A stretch of DNA of 64,000 nucleotides from Opitutales bacterium (GCA_028280845.1 JANQKZ010000024.1:1-64000), one strand, 5' to 3'. Counted from the first letter of the stretch, positions 1 to 8,350 are shown. Notes: a model not told the origin generated them from the letters alone. Numbers and translations: made by a program.

Positions 1-75
1 GGCGGCCATCCTGCAAGCAGGAGGCCCTACGAACTAAGCCCAATTGTAGGGCCCGTTGATTGTCAACGTGGCTAG
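1..75. repeat. Head-to-head pair of GTAG-headed REP-like hairpins
   Basis: Two short hairpins lie back to back. Read on the minus strand, 30 to 1 begins GTAGGGC and folds by pairing GGCCTCCTGC with GCAGGATGGCC (one bulged T). Read on the plus strand, 46 to 75 begins GTAGGGC and folds by CGTTGA/TCAACG. The two GTAGGGCC heads also pair with each other (23-30 with 46-53, 8 bp). The inverted pairing resembles a BIME. Further GTAG-headed hairpins lie near 53.2-53.3 and 56.7 kb. The family assignment rests on shape and head sequence only. Confidence 0.6.
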
Positions 76-90
76 AATACTTGCCTTAAC

Positions 91-140
91 TTAGGGTCAT
101 TCGGGGGTCATTCGGGGTCAAACGTAGAATTTAAATATCG
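91..140. repeat. Short direct repeat GGGTCATTCG with adjoining AT-rich block
   Basis: GGGTCATTCG occurs twice in tandem (94-103 and about 105-114) with a third partial GGGGTCA, followed by an AT-rich segment. From memory, similar GGGTCA-type strings flank REP-associated tyrosine transposases, but no transposase is visible in this window, so this may be a remnant only. Confidence 0.35.
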
Positions 141-171
141 TTGGACTTTAGTTGGTCTAAGCTGAACTTAG

Positions 172-507
172 GAGGCGCCTACTCTGCAATCCAAGGTTGG
201 CCGATTCCTCAACTAGCACCCCATTCGGGAAGCTGGCGACGTCAACATCTACGGGTTTGTCGGAAAGGATCCGGTGAACCAATGGGATTTCCTGGGGGTG
301 GGTGCCACAAATGGACATGATTCTAAATCTGCAAAAGCTATAACCGGGCGCGAAGGAACAATCTTAGCAGATGATGTAGCTGAAGTAGGTGACGCCTGCG
401 AATTATTAATAGAACGCAATAATTACATGGGCGCGTCTTATATTTTATTCATATATTACCTGAAACTAGGTAACCCATCAATTCGTGGAGATTCTCGTTT
501 TGATTAG
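172..507 (+). pseudogene. Decayed Rhs-repeat core tip with variable tail
   Basis: Translation ending at 507 contains the end signature of the Rhs/RHS-repeat-associated core: VGRFLN, a stop codon (TAG at 214), then HPIREAGDVNIYGFVGKDP followed by VNQWDFLG. In Rhs proteins this conserved block (GRFLxRDPIGE...NLYxFVxNDPVNxxDPLG) directly precedes a variable C-terminal domain. Here the amber codon replaces the Arg of the RDPI box, and another stop lies upstream at 169, so no full Rhs protein is present. The roughly 70-residue tail after DFLG was not recognised; in Rhs proteins this position holds toxin tips. The GTG at 274 is inside the core signature and is unlikely to be a real start. It is probably a displaced or decayed rhs tip. 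Confidence 0.7.
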
Positions 508-580
508 AATGTAGTCCTCTTGGATATGGCCCGTCATGGGCATAGTCCTTCAACCGTTAAAGTGAAATTAATATCTAGAT

Positions 581-2584
581 ATGAAAATGAAGAATCTCAG
601 TCTATACAAAGCACTATGGTATGATTATAAAGTCAACAGGTTATCTACTTTATTGATATTTTTAGTTATACTTTCTTATAAAGATGCCTGGGGGTCAATT
701 CCCGCAAGTGATATCACATTAGACAGACCTGTTAACGTCGGGATTCCTACCTTGGGGTATATTACCGGATATGAAATGAGCTCGGGGAACCCCGGTGGAA
801 CTGGTCAAAACGCATGGAACCCAGCCGAATTCGAAAATCCTCTTTATTATCCATATGATCGAAATGAGTCGCGTTGGTGGGATAACCTTGTTGAAGAAGT
901 CTTATTCTCCAGGGCACACGTTATTTTTGCCCATGGAAGAGGATGCTACAGCGTATCGGGTCCTGACACATCTGGAAATGGCAACATGTGTCCTCGTTTA
1001 TTGTCTGAATTAGTTGGTGCTATTCAGCGTGCCGGAGCTTCCGGTATTATTAAAGTGGGGATGTGGGATGACACGGCGGCATATCAATTGGCCGCAAAGA
1101 CTTATGAAGGATCATCAGATCCCAACTATAAATTTGACATGAGTAACTCAGTGCTGCGGGACGAAGTTATATGGAAACGAAATATAAGGATATGGCACGA
1201 TACGGTTCCTCAATCTCTTTGGTTCAACCTACCGGGAACGAATCGTCCTATAATTGCTATGTGGAGTATCGGTGATGCTTTTTTTAAGAACCAGGCGAAT
1301 CATGCCAGAATCCTGCTTATAGAATTAAGTGGCAAATTCTACGCGAGATATGGTGTAAAGCCATACTTCCTGTTAGACCAAAACTGGCTGTCTGAGGATC
1401 CAACGGTCAGTTCTTTAGAGGAAGTAATTGGGGTGAATAACTGGTTTACTCCCCCTGTTTCTAGTTATACATATAGATCATTCAAAAACAGAACCTGGGG
1501 GGTAGCGGTTCCCTCTTTTCGGGATGTGAGAAATACGCCAGGATGTGGAGTTACTTGTCGTGAAATTCCAAGAAATAATGGGTATACTTTATCTTCTGCC
1601 CTCAATCAGGGCTATACTCAGAACGCTTCACTTGTACTGCTTGAAGGAGCAACCAATGTAATTGAAACTGCGGGATTTTATAGAAGCGACGACATCAGCT
1701 ATGATTACCCGAGTCAACCGCTTCAGATAGTGAGGAACTTTGCGGACTTAAGAACTAGCACATTACGGCTCCAGGCTGAAGCTTGCGACACCTATAGTGA
1801 TAGTACATCTGGAAACTCCGGGAGTTCCTATCGTAATGGTGATCTGGATGTATCGACTTTGCCTGGAAGTGGTTGGATTGTAACTAATACTGCAGGTAAT
1901 GAGTGGTTAAAATTCCAGGACATCAAATTAAGTGAAGGAAATTATCGGTTCTCAGCTAGAGCAAAAGCCTCAGCTTCGGGGAAATCCATGAGGCTGGAAT
2001 TAAACGGCATTTCATTGGGGAGTAAATCTATTCCGGTCGGGAGTTTTGATAACTTTCATCTGGGTGAGGCATTTGTTCAGCACGGAGATGTTGACATAGA
2101 AGCCATATTTGAAACCGATGGAATTGAGCTAGATTGGATTTTCGTAAAGAAAATAGATCCAACAGTTTCATTGAAAACTCTCTCGAATTATTATGTCTCC
2201 GCCGAAGCTGGAGGTGGTGACGTTTTGACAGCGGACCGTATATCAAAAGGCATATGGGAGACCTTTGTTCTTATCGATAAAAACGGGGGGCATTTGCAGA
2301 GTGGAGACGTCATCAGATTGCAGACCTATAATGGACATTTCGTGGTCACTGAAGGAGGTGGTGGTGGAGCAGTAAATGCTGACAGACTTATTCCAAACGT
2401 CTGGGAAGAATTTACTATCATTAAGGTAGGCGGCTCTGGAGTGATCGCGAGTGGCGATACAATTGCCTTGAGAGCCAACAATAATGTTCACCACTTTGTC
2501 GCTGAGTTGGGCGGCGGAGGTACCGTCAACGCAGATCGAACGTCAATCGGTCCTTGGGAAAAATTCATCCTGACCATAGAGTAA
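581..2584 (+). CDS. Secreted DUF5010-like protein with CBM-like and fascin-like domains
   Basis: 667 residues, probably exported. A charged N-terminus precedes a hydrophobic stretch (about residues 22-37). Residues about 45-400 form a large catalytic-looking region with many Trp/Tyr residues, resembling the TIM-barrel-like DUF5010 family found with carbohydrate-binding modules. Residues about 405-530 look like a CBM6/CBM35-type beta-sandwich (starting RLQAEACDTYSD, ending ELDWIFVKK). Residues about 535-667 contain three similar units (NYYVSAEAGGG, GHFVVTEGGGG, HHFVAELGGGG, each followed by NADR or TADR), typical of a fascin-like beta-trefoil. The role is probably binding or processing of an external polysaccharide; the catalytic activity is not established. 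It stands alone between the Rhs remnant and a DUF1573 gene, with AT-rich codon use unlike the core genes. The terminator follows at once. Confidence 0.6.
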   Translation: MKMKNLSLYKALWYDYKVNRLSTLLIFLVILSYKDAWGSIPASDITLDRPVNVGIPTLGYITGYEMSSGNPGGTGQNAWNPAEFENPLYYPYDRNESRWWDNLVEEVLFSRAHVIFAHGRGCYSVSGPDTSGNGNMCPRLLSELVGAIQRAGASGIIKVGMWDDTAAYQLAAKTYEGSSDPNYKFDMSNSVLRDEVIWKRNIRIWHDTVPQSLWFNLPGTNRPIIAMWSIGDAFFKNQANHARILLIELSGKFYARYGVKPYFLLDQNWLSEDPTVSSLEEVIGVNNWFTPPVSSYTYRSFKNRTWGVAVPSFRDVRNTPGCGVTCREIPRNNGYTLSSALNQGYTQNASLVLLEGATNVIETAGFYRSDDISYDYPSQPLQIVRNFADLRTSTLRLQAEACDTYSDSTSGNSGSSYRNGDLDVSTLPGSGWIVTNTAGNEWLKFQDIKLSEGNYRFSARAKASASGKSMRLELNGISLGSKSIPVGSFDNFHLGEAFVQHGDVDIEAIFETDGIELDWIFVKKIDPTVSLKTLSNYYVSAEAGGGDVLTADRISKGIWETFVLIDKNGGHLQSGDVIRLQTYNGHFVVTEGGGGGAVNADRLIPNVWEEFTIIKVGGSGVIASGDTIALRANNNVHHFVAELGGGGTVNADRTSIGPWEKFILTIE

Positions 2585-2594
2585 AGGGCATTTT

Positions 2595-2645
2595 AAGGGG
2601 CTTGCCTTGGGAACAAGTGTTTCCAGGCAAGCCCCTAAATTTTGA
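2595..2645 (+). terminator. Strong hairpin terminator
   Basis: AGGGGCTTGCCT (2596-2607) pairs perfectly with AGGCAAGCCCCT (2625-2636), and the inner bases GGAAC/GTTTCC extend the stem. A short T-rich stretch (TTTTGATTCTTTG) follows. It lies 12 bp after the stop codon of the DUF5010-like gene. Confidence 0.75.
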
Positions 2646-2691
2646 TTCTTTGTGGAAAAATGGAAGAATTCCCGTATCGAGAGAATAAATC

Positions 2692-3468
2692 ATGATCCCG
2701 ACCCTGGTTTTACCCTCCCTCCAATCGATCATATTTCAATTTCTACCTATTGGCAGATTTTGTGGACTCATTACAGATGTAATCTATCTATCAATATCGT
2801 GGGCGTATGAATACCTCAGAATCTTAGTTGGAATCGCGATAAGCTCTTTTCTCGTTCCTGTTGGTTTATCTGCAGATATAGAATTTCAATTTCGAACATT
2901 TGAATTCAAAGCAGATCTGGCAGATGAAAAAGCGGTAGTTTCTTTCCCATTTCAAGTCGTGGGAAACCGTTCAATCACGATAGAAAGTATACACTCGTCT
3001 TGTGGCTGTACAGTGGCTCGCTTAGAAAAACGCACGTTTCAACCGGGGGAATCAGGAGAAATACCGGTGGAATTCCTTTTCGAGGATAGAGTCGGACCTC
3101 AATACCAATCCGTAGAAATTGTGTTGAAGGAATACCCCGGAAATCCGGTTAAACTGAGTTTACAGGGTACAATACCTTACTGGGTGAGAATTATACCCCG
3201 AGTTGTGTATTGGCACCAAAATTCTTCCCCATCGGCAAAAACCATAACCGTGAAGCCCCACCCTTCAGTTGATATAAGTCTATCTCCATCAGATGAATTT
3301 GAAGAGGCTTTTTTATTGAATGTCGGCCGGATAAAGCCGGCAACAGACATCGTACTGAGCATCCAACCTAAAAGTCTGGAAGAACCTCGAGATTCTATTC
3401 TAACCGTAAAAGCCTATAACCCGAATTTCGGGGAAAAATATGTGAAAATCATCTGCATTATTCGGTGA
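2692..3468 (+). CDS. DUF1573-domain exported protein
   Basis: 258 residues. A hydrophobic segment (about residues 43-60, ending GLSA before DIEF) looks like a signal sequence or anchor behind an unusually long N-terminus. The mature part begins with a DUF1573-type immunoglobulin-like domain. The diagnostic motif SSCGCTVA follows an FxxxN-type strand, and QPGESGEIPVEF matches the conserved 'PGE.g.i.v.F' section. A second beta-rich half (about residues 165-258) is not recognised. DUF1573 proteins are periplasmic or surface proteins of Bacteroidetes, Planctomycetes and Verrucomicrobia with no firmly known role. The chosen ATG is the first in frame; a later start just before the hydrophobic segment is possible. 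Confidence 0.65.
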   Translation: MIPTLVLPSLQSIIFQFLPIGRFCGLITDVIYLSISWAYEYLRILVGIAISSFLVPVGLSADIEFQFRTFEFKADLADEKAVVSFPFQVVGNRSITIESIHSSCGCTVARLEKRTFQPGESGEIPVEFLFEDRVGPQYQSVEIVLKEYPGNPVKLSLQGTIPYWVRIIPRVVYWHQNSSPSAKTITVKPHPSVDISLSPSDEFEEAFLLNVGRIKPATDIVLSIQPKSLEEPRDSILTVKAYNPNFGEKYVKIICIIR

Positions 3469-3765
3469 TAGCGCTGGCACAGTATTCCGGAAATCGATAG
3501 ATAACCGGTGGTGTTTTTCATGATATATCCCTATCATCCTGATTCGGGATTCTTCGGTTTGCCGGGGACCTATCCCCACATCTTACCGGCTACTTGAAAC
3601 CTTCCAGCAACAGCTTTCTCGCATTGCCAATCATTCAGTAATGAGTGGCAGGTCAACCTCGCTGTTAGCTCTAAAAGCGAGGGACTGGACAGCTTGCCGG
3701 ACATAGCTTGCTGCGACGGCCGGACCCCGACCACTCGCATCCCGCATCCCGGGACCCCCTCTCAC
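3469..3765. other. Convergent intergenic region with two hairpins and a heptamer pair
   Basis: No gene is recognised. TGCCAATCATT (3625-3635) pairs with AATGAGTGGCA (3640-3650), 10 of 11 bases, around a 4-nt loop. CCTCGCT (3657-3663) pairs with AGCGAGG (3676-3682). At 3738-3751 CATCCCG is repeated twice, a member of the heptamer family seen elsewhere in the window. Neither hairpin has a clear T-run, so terminator function for the two convergent genes is only possible. Confidence 0.5.
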
Positions 3766-5244
3766 CTACAGCAGCGGACTGGAGAGGCGAACCAGATTTT
3801 CATGGAAACGATCCAGCCAGGGTCGCTCCTTCCAGGAATTCAGGTCCAGGAGGGTCGACGCGCGTATATACCCCTTTTGCAAGTCCACCACCTCCTTCGT
3901 AAATCCGGGGTCATACACGATCAGGGTGAGCTCGTAATTGATCCAGAAACTCCGCTGATCCAAGTTAACCGAACCGATCAAGGTGAGCTCATCATCAATC
4001 GTTATCGCTTTGGCATGGAGCAACCCGCCCTCAAATTCGGCGATGGTGACGTCATGTTCCAGCAGATCCACGAAATTGCTGCGACTGGCATGTTTTACAA
4101 AATACGAGTCGTTGAATTTGGGAACAATGAGCGTCACCTCCACCCCGCGTCGACTGGCTGAAGCCAGCGCCGAATTTAACGACTCATCCGGCACAAAGTA
4201 GGGAGTCGTCAGCAGGATCGATTTCTTGGCCGAAAACACCGTCGTCAGGAGGGCCTGATAGGCCGCTCCCGAGAAAAAACCCGGGCCCGAGGGCAATACC
4301 TGCACCGGAATGGTCCCCCGCGTCTCGCGCTTATACTCCGGCAGTTGATCCCGCACCTCCTCCAGCCGGACCCGCTTCTCCACCAGCCAGTCTTTTAAAA
4401 ATACACTGCCCAGGATGGCCAGCCCCGGACCTTCCATCCTCACCATCACATCGACCCAGTGCCCGACCCCCGAATCCTGTTTAAAGAACCGGGCATCGGC
4501 CAGGTTCAAACTTCCCGTATAGCCCAGCTTTCCGTCGATGATAACGATTTTGCGATGGATCCGAATATCCTGCCGCTGAAACAGGCCCTTGATGATGCCG
4601 GCCGGGTGCGCCTCGACGATGTCCACCCCGAAGTAACGGGCTCGTGAACAGCTCGCACTGCGGAGAAAAGGAGCACTTCCCACACTATCGATCAACACTT
4701 TGCAATCCACCCCACGTCGGCTGGCCCGCTTCAACGCCTCCAGGACCGCATCGGCCTTGCCCCCCTCGCTCCAGATGTAAAACTCCATCCAGATGTAGGA
4801 TTCCGCCGCGTCAATCCGCTCAACCCATTCATCGAGCACCGCGTCCGCATCATTCAATAACACAAGGGAATTCCCCGGGACTGTCGGCATGCCAACGGTC
4901 CGCCTGACCAGCCGATCCAGGCTGGTCCCGAATTCTCCCAGCTGACGGGGGTCCGCCTCCTCCACCTTGGCATACGCCCGTAGCCACTCCTGGTAGGGCC
5001 TATTCAGGCGATTCGCATGGTTTAAACGCCGGCGGCCGACTTGAATATCCCCAAATATCAGGTAGAGAAAAGCTCCCAGGTATGGCAGGGTAAACAGGAT
5101 GGCCAGCCAGGCCAGCGAGACGCCCACGGTCAAGCGGCGCATGATCACCCTTACGGCAAAGGCCAGGGAGATCAGGTAGCCTCCGATTATAATCAGATTG
5201 AGAGACTCCGATGGGGATGCTTCCAATTCAGCTAAAAAGATCAT
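3766..5244 (-). CDS. cls: Cardiolipin synthase (PLD family)
   Basis: 492 residues. It catalyses condensation of phosphatidylglycerol to cardiolipin at the inner membrane. The N-terminus carries two membrane segments (about residues 15-33 and 41-64) typical of the PLDc_N region. Two phospholipase D active-site HKD motifs are intact: H230-x-K232...D237 (IHRKIVIID) followed by GSLN, and H410-x-K412...D417 (LLHAKAITID) followed by GSVNLDQRS. Length is close to the usual ~480 residues of ClsA-type enzymes. The gene is divergently arranged with the EEP-family hydrolase starting at 5314; the 69-bp gap must hold both promoters. Confidence is high for the family; which lipid pair is used is inferred. 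Confidence 0.92.
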   Translation of the reverse strand: MIFLAELEASPSESLNLIIIGGYLISLAFAVRVIMRRLTVGVSLAWLAILFTLPYLGAFLYLIFGDIQVGRRRLNHANRLNRPYQEWLRAYAKVEEADPRQLGEFGTSLDRLVRRTVGMPTVPGNSLVLLNDADAVLDEWVERIDAAESYIWMEFYIWSEGGKADAVLEALKRASRRGVDCKVLIDSVGSAPFLRSASCSRARYFGVDIVEAHPAGIIKGLFQRQDIRIHRKIVIIDGKLGYTGSLNLADARFFKQDSGVGHWVDVMVRMEGPGLAILGSVFLKDWLVEKRVRLEEVRDQLPEYKRETRGTIPVQVLPSGPGFFSGAAYQALLTTVFSAKKSILLTTPYFVPDESLNSALASASRRGVEVTLIVPKFNDSYFVKHASRSNFVDLLEHDVTIAEFEGGLLHAKAITIDDELTLIGSVNLDQRSFWINYELTLIVYDPGFTKEVVDLQKGYIRASTLLDLNSWKERPWLDRFHENLVRLSSPLL

Positions 5245-5313
5245 GCCTGACTTGTTCTGCGGATCACACGTCCTACTATTGCCATAAACCTTTGAATATC
5301 ACAAATTAAATCA

Positions 5314-6138
5314 ATGGGTGAGAGCCTTCGACTCATGACGCTCAACATCGCCCACGGCAGAGGGCTTTCCCTCTACCAGGGGTTTCATTCTCTTCGCGGC
5401 ATCCACAACAATCTCCTCAAAATCGCCCGGCTGATAAAGGAGGCTGGGCCCGATGTCGTCGCCCTCCAGGAGGTCGATGAATCTTCCCATTGGAACAAAC
5501 ATCTCCATCTACTCGAGCACCTGGCAGAAAATACCGGATTCCCCCACCATTACGTCGGAGTCCACAACCGCCGCCTCGGGGTGAAGCCCCTCGCCTACGG
5601 CAACGCCTTTCTCTCCAAATATCCCATAGTCCATCCGGAAACCGTCCCCTTCGGGAATAAGACTCTCGGCGAAAAGGGATTTACCTTTGTCTTCGTGGAA
5701 GTCGCCGGGCATCAACTGCCCCTGCTCAATGTCCACTTGGATTACCAATCCCGGAAAATTCGGCAGGACCAGGTGCAACGAGTGGCCGACTTTATTAAAC
5801 AGCGCCTGAAAGACCCCCCGGATGACTTCCTTCCTCCCCTGATTTGTGGGGACTTTAATTCAACCCGAAGAAGTACTCAGGACGCGGTGCATCGCCTGTT
5901 TCAAATCCTTCAGGATTACGGGCACTACCAGCTCTTCCCCGAAAATGCCAGTACCTGGCCCACCTACTTTCCTACCCGCGGGCTTGATTTCGTCTTCATC
6001 CCCCCGGGCTGGAAGATTGGGGCTTGTGAAGTGCTTCCGGCATTTGTTTCAGACCACCGCCCAGTTGTGATTGAGTTTGAACCGCTTTTTCCTTCGCCAA
6101 CCGAAGATCCATCGCTTCCCGAAATGCCCGCTGAATAA
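5314..6138 (+). CDS. Endonuclease/exonuclease/phosphatase-family hydrolase
   Basis: 274 residues, no signal peptide. All signature boxes of the EEP (DNase I-like) fold are present in order: MTLNIAHG near the start, ALQEVD (metal-binding Glu), NVHLDY, CGDFNS, LDFVFIP and SDHRPVV with the catalytic His. Family members cut nucleic acids or hydrolyse phosphodiesters or sphingomyelin; pairing with a cardiolipin synthase gene hints at a lipid or membrane substrate, but this is inference. The divergent cls gene is 69 bp upstream. The last 143 bp overlap the convergent DUF1499 gene, including the codons for the SDHRP box. Confidence 0.85.
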   Translation: MGESLRLMTLNIAHGRGLSLYQGFHSLRGIHNNLLKIARLIKEAGPDVVALQEVDESSHWNKHLHLLEHLAENTGFPHHYVGVHNRRLGVKPLAYGNAFLSKYPIVHPETVPFGNKTLGEKGFTFVFVEVAGHQLPLLNVHLDYQSRKIRQDQVQRVADFIKQRLKDPPDDFLPPLICGDFNSTRRSTQDAVHRLFQILQDYGHYQLFPENASTWPTYFPTRGLDFVFIPPGWKIGACEVLPAFVSDHRPVVIEFEPLFPSPTEDPSLPEMPAE

Positions 6139-6463
6139 ACTCGACGCGACGCCGGTTCACCCCGAGGTCCCAATAGCCTTTCCGGGAAGCCGAACGAATC
6201 TCAATGCGACTTCCCCCGGCATCCAGCAGGAATTCCAGGTCATCCACCAGCTGGAAAATCCGGGATCTCACCTCAAAATGAAGGTAATCCACCGCTTCCT
6301 CCACCAGATCACAACGGGAAAGCCCGGAAACCACCGACCTTAAAATCACCCAGGGGGCCTGAGAAGTCCCAGAGAAATACAGGGGCTCCACCCGGTTTTT
6401 TGCCGACTGGGACTGGCTCGATACGCCATGTGGACGATTCCCTAATGGTCTAAGATGCGGCAT
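5996..6463 (-). CDS. DUF1499 family protein
   Basis: About 155 residues from the ATG at 6463; a TTG at 6499 would add 12 residues. The DUF1499 pattern is clear: an N-terminal RPHGVSSQS box (usual form 'PNCVSSq'), a central DYLHFEVRSR, then VDDLEFLLD, IEIRSASRKGYWDLGVNR and RRVEFI. DUF1499 proteins are small, often envelope-associated, and of unknown function. The usual Cys of the PNCVS box is replaced by Gly here. After the conserved core (ending near 6140) a 40-residue low-conservation tail runs antisense through the 3' end of the EEP gene. Confidence 0.75.
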   Translation of the reverse strand: MPHLRPLGNRPHGVSSQSQSAKNRVEPLYFSGTSQAPWVILRSVVSGLSRCDLVEEAVDYLHFEVRSRIFQLVDDLEFLLDAGGSRIEIRSASRKGYWDLGVNRRRVEFIQRAFREAMDLRLAKEKAVQTQSQLGGGLKQMPEALHKPQSSSPGG

Positions 6464-6650
6464 CGCTTCGATTGGCTTCAGGGCCGAATTGAAAGGCAAA
6501 ATGGTTTGAAAGGTGACAGAAAAGGCAAAGCCCGAACATCCATTCCGATCCTTTTACCTATTTTTAACGCAATTCTATGGCATTCAATATACTCTGACCG
6601 CTTGATTTATTCGATAAGGTGGTTTTGTTACAGTCCAAATCCATTACATC

Positions 6651-7145
6651 ATGCCTAAAGACAAAAAAATGAAAGGTCTCAGCCGAATCGACTCCGGCTC
6701 CACCCACGGTTGGTTTGTCCGCGGCTATAAAAACGGTAAAACCCACTCACGGCTCTTCAGTGACAAGAAACACGGGGGCAAGGAGCAGGCCTTTGAAGCC
6801 GCCACCGCCTACCGCGACGAGCTCTTTGAGAAATTGCAAAGCATTCCTCAAAAACCGCGAGCCCGTCGTCTCGTCTATCGGGATTCCCGCAACACCACCG
6901 GGGTCCTCGGGGTCTGCCGAACGGCGAAGAAAAACCCGAATGGCACCGTCACGGAATGCTACTCCGTCAGTTGGCGACCGGAACCCGGTGTTCAAAAGTG
7001 CACCTCCTTTTCCATTAGAAAATATGGAGAGGAGCGCGCATTCGACCTCGCAGTGGCTCATCGAAAAAAAATGATGAAGCAAATTCACGGGCCCACCATC
7101 TACCGGAGACTCCAGGAAAAGATGGACAACGAAGTTGCCAGCTGA
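6651..7145 (+). CDS. AP2/ERF-domain DNA-binding protein
   Basis: 164 residues, Lys/Arg-rich, no signal. The C-terminal half (about residues 75-145) has the AP2 fold pattern: NTTGVLGVCRT, then YSVSW, then FSIRKYGEERAFDLAVAHR, the last part being the amphipathic helix. The N-terminal half (about 8-58) repeats the layout weakly (GLSRIDSGSTHGWFVRGY, then FEAATAYRDELF), so it may hold two AP2-like units. Bacterial AP2 domains occur in homing endonucleases, phage proteins and as stand-alone genes; no nuclease domain is visible here. A good terminator follows. Confidence 0.75.
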   Translation: MPKDKKMKGLSRIDSGSTHGWFVRGYKNGKTHSRLFSDKKHGGKEQAFEAATAYRDELFEKLQSIPQKPRARRLVYRDSRNTTGVLGVCRTAKKNPNGTVTECYSVSWRPEPGVQKCTSFSIRKYGEERAFDLAVAHRKKMMKQIHGPTIYRRLQEKMDNEVAS

Positions 7146-7176
7146 GCAATCCGGACTTTTTATCCGCTTCCAACCT

Positions 7177-7207
7177 AAAACCTATTTCGTTCGCGAAATA
7201 GGTTTTT
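7177..7207 (+). terminator. Rho-independent terminator after the AP2 gene
   Basis: AAAACCTATTTCG (7177-7189) pairs with CGAAATAGGTTTT across a TTCG tetraloop (7190-7193), followed by a T-run. Classic intrinsic terminator, 30 bp downstream of the AP2 stop codon. The A-tract before the stem could make it work on both strands. Confidence 0.9.
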
Positions 7208-7350
7208 TCCTGCCCTTCCGCGTTTCCCAACTTCACTCCATCTTTTCAAAGCTCTGCCTCTTTACGCAGATCCCCCAAATGATTCCACATTATCACCCTA
7301 CATCCCTCATTATCCCCTAGAAAGTAAGGATTTTATTACAAAATAAAGGC

Positions 7351-7380
7351 TTGCTGCCTCTTTCCTCTCGTGGCTATATT
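7351..7380 (+). promoter_or_regulatory. Candidate sigma-70 promoter of the FecR-domain gene
   Basis: TTGCTG (7351-7356), an 18-bp spacer and TATATT (7375-7380) lie about 30 bp before the ATG at 7411. The match is moderate and based on consensus only. Confidence 0.4.
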
Positions 7381-7410
7381 GCAGCCTCTCTTTTACACAA
7401 TTAACTGTCC

Positions 7411-8322
7411 ATGAAAACAAATAGACTGCAACGCTTTTTCCTTTTGACGGCTCTCTTCACTCTGCCAGCGCTCGCTCAGGCGCAATTGGCAACGGTTATC
7501 GCCGGTGACGTCGTTGGTGATGTTCAATTGCGGAATGACGCAATCGGGGTCACCGTTGACCTCGAAGTCGGCCAAACCTTCACAGAGGGCTTCACTGTTA
7601 TCACTGGACCTCAATCCAGCGCTACACTCGTTCAAAGCAATGGTGCCGTTATTATTCTGGAAGAAAACACCAGCTTGGCAGTTGCAGAATTCAGCCAGAG
7701 TGCCTTCGATCAGACTGCGGGAACATTTATGGACCTGGAGGCAGATCCCAGCACCTCTTCCACGCGCCTTCTCCTAAATTACGGTGAAGCCACGGGAGAC
7801 GTGAAACGCCTCCGCCCCTCCTCCTCCTATACGATCGACACCCCCACCGGATCTGCCGGCATTCGTGGAACCCGCTGGAATATCAAAATCGAGCTGTTGG
7901 GCACGGGTAATTATCAAATCACCATCAGCTGTACGGAAGGTGGAATCACCGTTACCAATACGGCTGTAGTCGCAGGGAGCGGCTCTGGGGAAGTTGACAT
8001 CAACGCCGGGGAACAAACCTCCACCACCTTCTCCGCCGAAACAGACGCAGATGGTGAAGTTGATGCTAGCACCATTTCCAATGCGGTGGCCACCACTGCG
8101 ATCCCAATTCCGGCGGAGGATTTACAGGCGATTGAAAGCAAAATCGAAGTCATGGTTGAGCGCTCCCAGGATGTTCTAGAGGCAGCCCAAGAGGGAGGCA
8201 CGGAAGCGGGCGAGCAGGAAGCCACGGATCAGGGCTCAAGTGTTGATCCCAACGAAGGCAAGCCCACTAATCCGGGCGATGATAACACCTCCGTTGAAGA
8301 GACCAGCCCGATTCCAGACTAA
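7411..8322 (+). CDS. Secreted FecR-domain protein
   Basis: 303 residues. The N-terminus is a typical signal peptide (MKTNRLQRFFLLTALF, cleavage near AQAQ). Residues about 28-175 fit the FecR fold as found in secreted proteins: a 'G.V.....g....l..G..........v.TG..S.a.l...nG..i.l...t.l' pattern (IAGDVVGDVQL, GPQSSATLVQSNGAVIILEE), then IDTPTGSAGIRGTRW, the box typical of these proteins. The C-terminal ~70 residues are acidic, Ser/Thr/Glu-rich and probably disordered. This is not a sigma-factor regulator: there is no anti-sigma helix or TM segment, and no ECF sigma gene nearby. In Verrucomicrobia such proteins are probably envelope-associated; the role is unknown. Confidence 0.75.
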   Translation: MKTNRLQRFFLLTALFTLPALAQAQLATVIAGDVVGDVQLRNDAIGVTVDLEVGQTFTEGFTVITGPQSSATLVQSNGAVIILEENTSLAVAEFSQSAFDQTAGTFMDLEADPSTSSTRLLLNYGEATGDVKRLRPSSSYTIDTPTGSAGIRGTRWNIKIELLGTGNYQITISCTEGGITVTNTAVVAGSGSGEVDINAGEQTSTTFSAETDADGEVDASTISNAVATTAIPIPAEDLQAIESKIEVMVERSQDVLEAAQEGGTEAGEQEATDQGSSVDPNEGKPTNPGDDNTSVEETSPIPD

Positions 8323-8350
8323 GCCTCCAGGCTGATGACACCCTTTCACA

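Noticed and set aside
3694-4161. 155-codon open frame on the plus strand
   Set aside because: It lies antisense to the cardiolipin synthase gene, whose HKD motifs are intact; the frame has no domain.
7411-8322. FecR anti-sigma regulator role for the FecR-domain protein
   Set aside because: It has a cleavable signal peptide, no cytoplasmic helix or membrane anchor, and no ECF sigma gene beside it.
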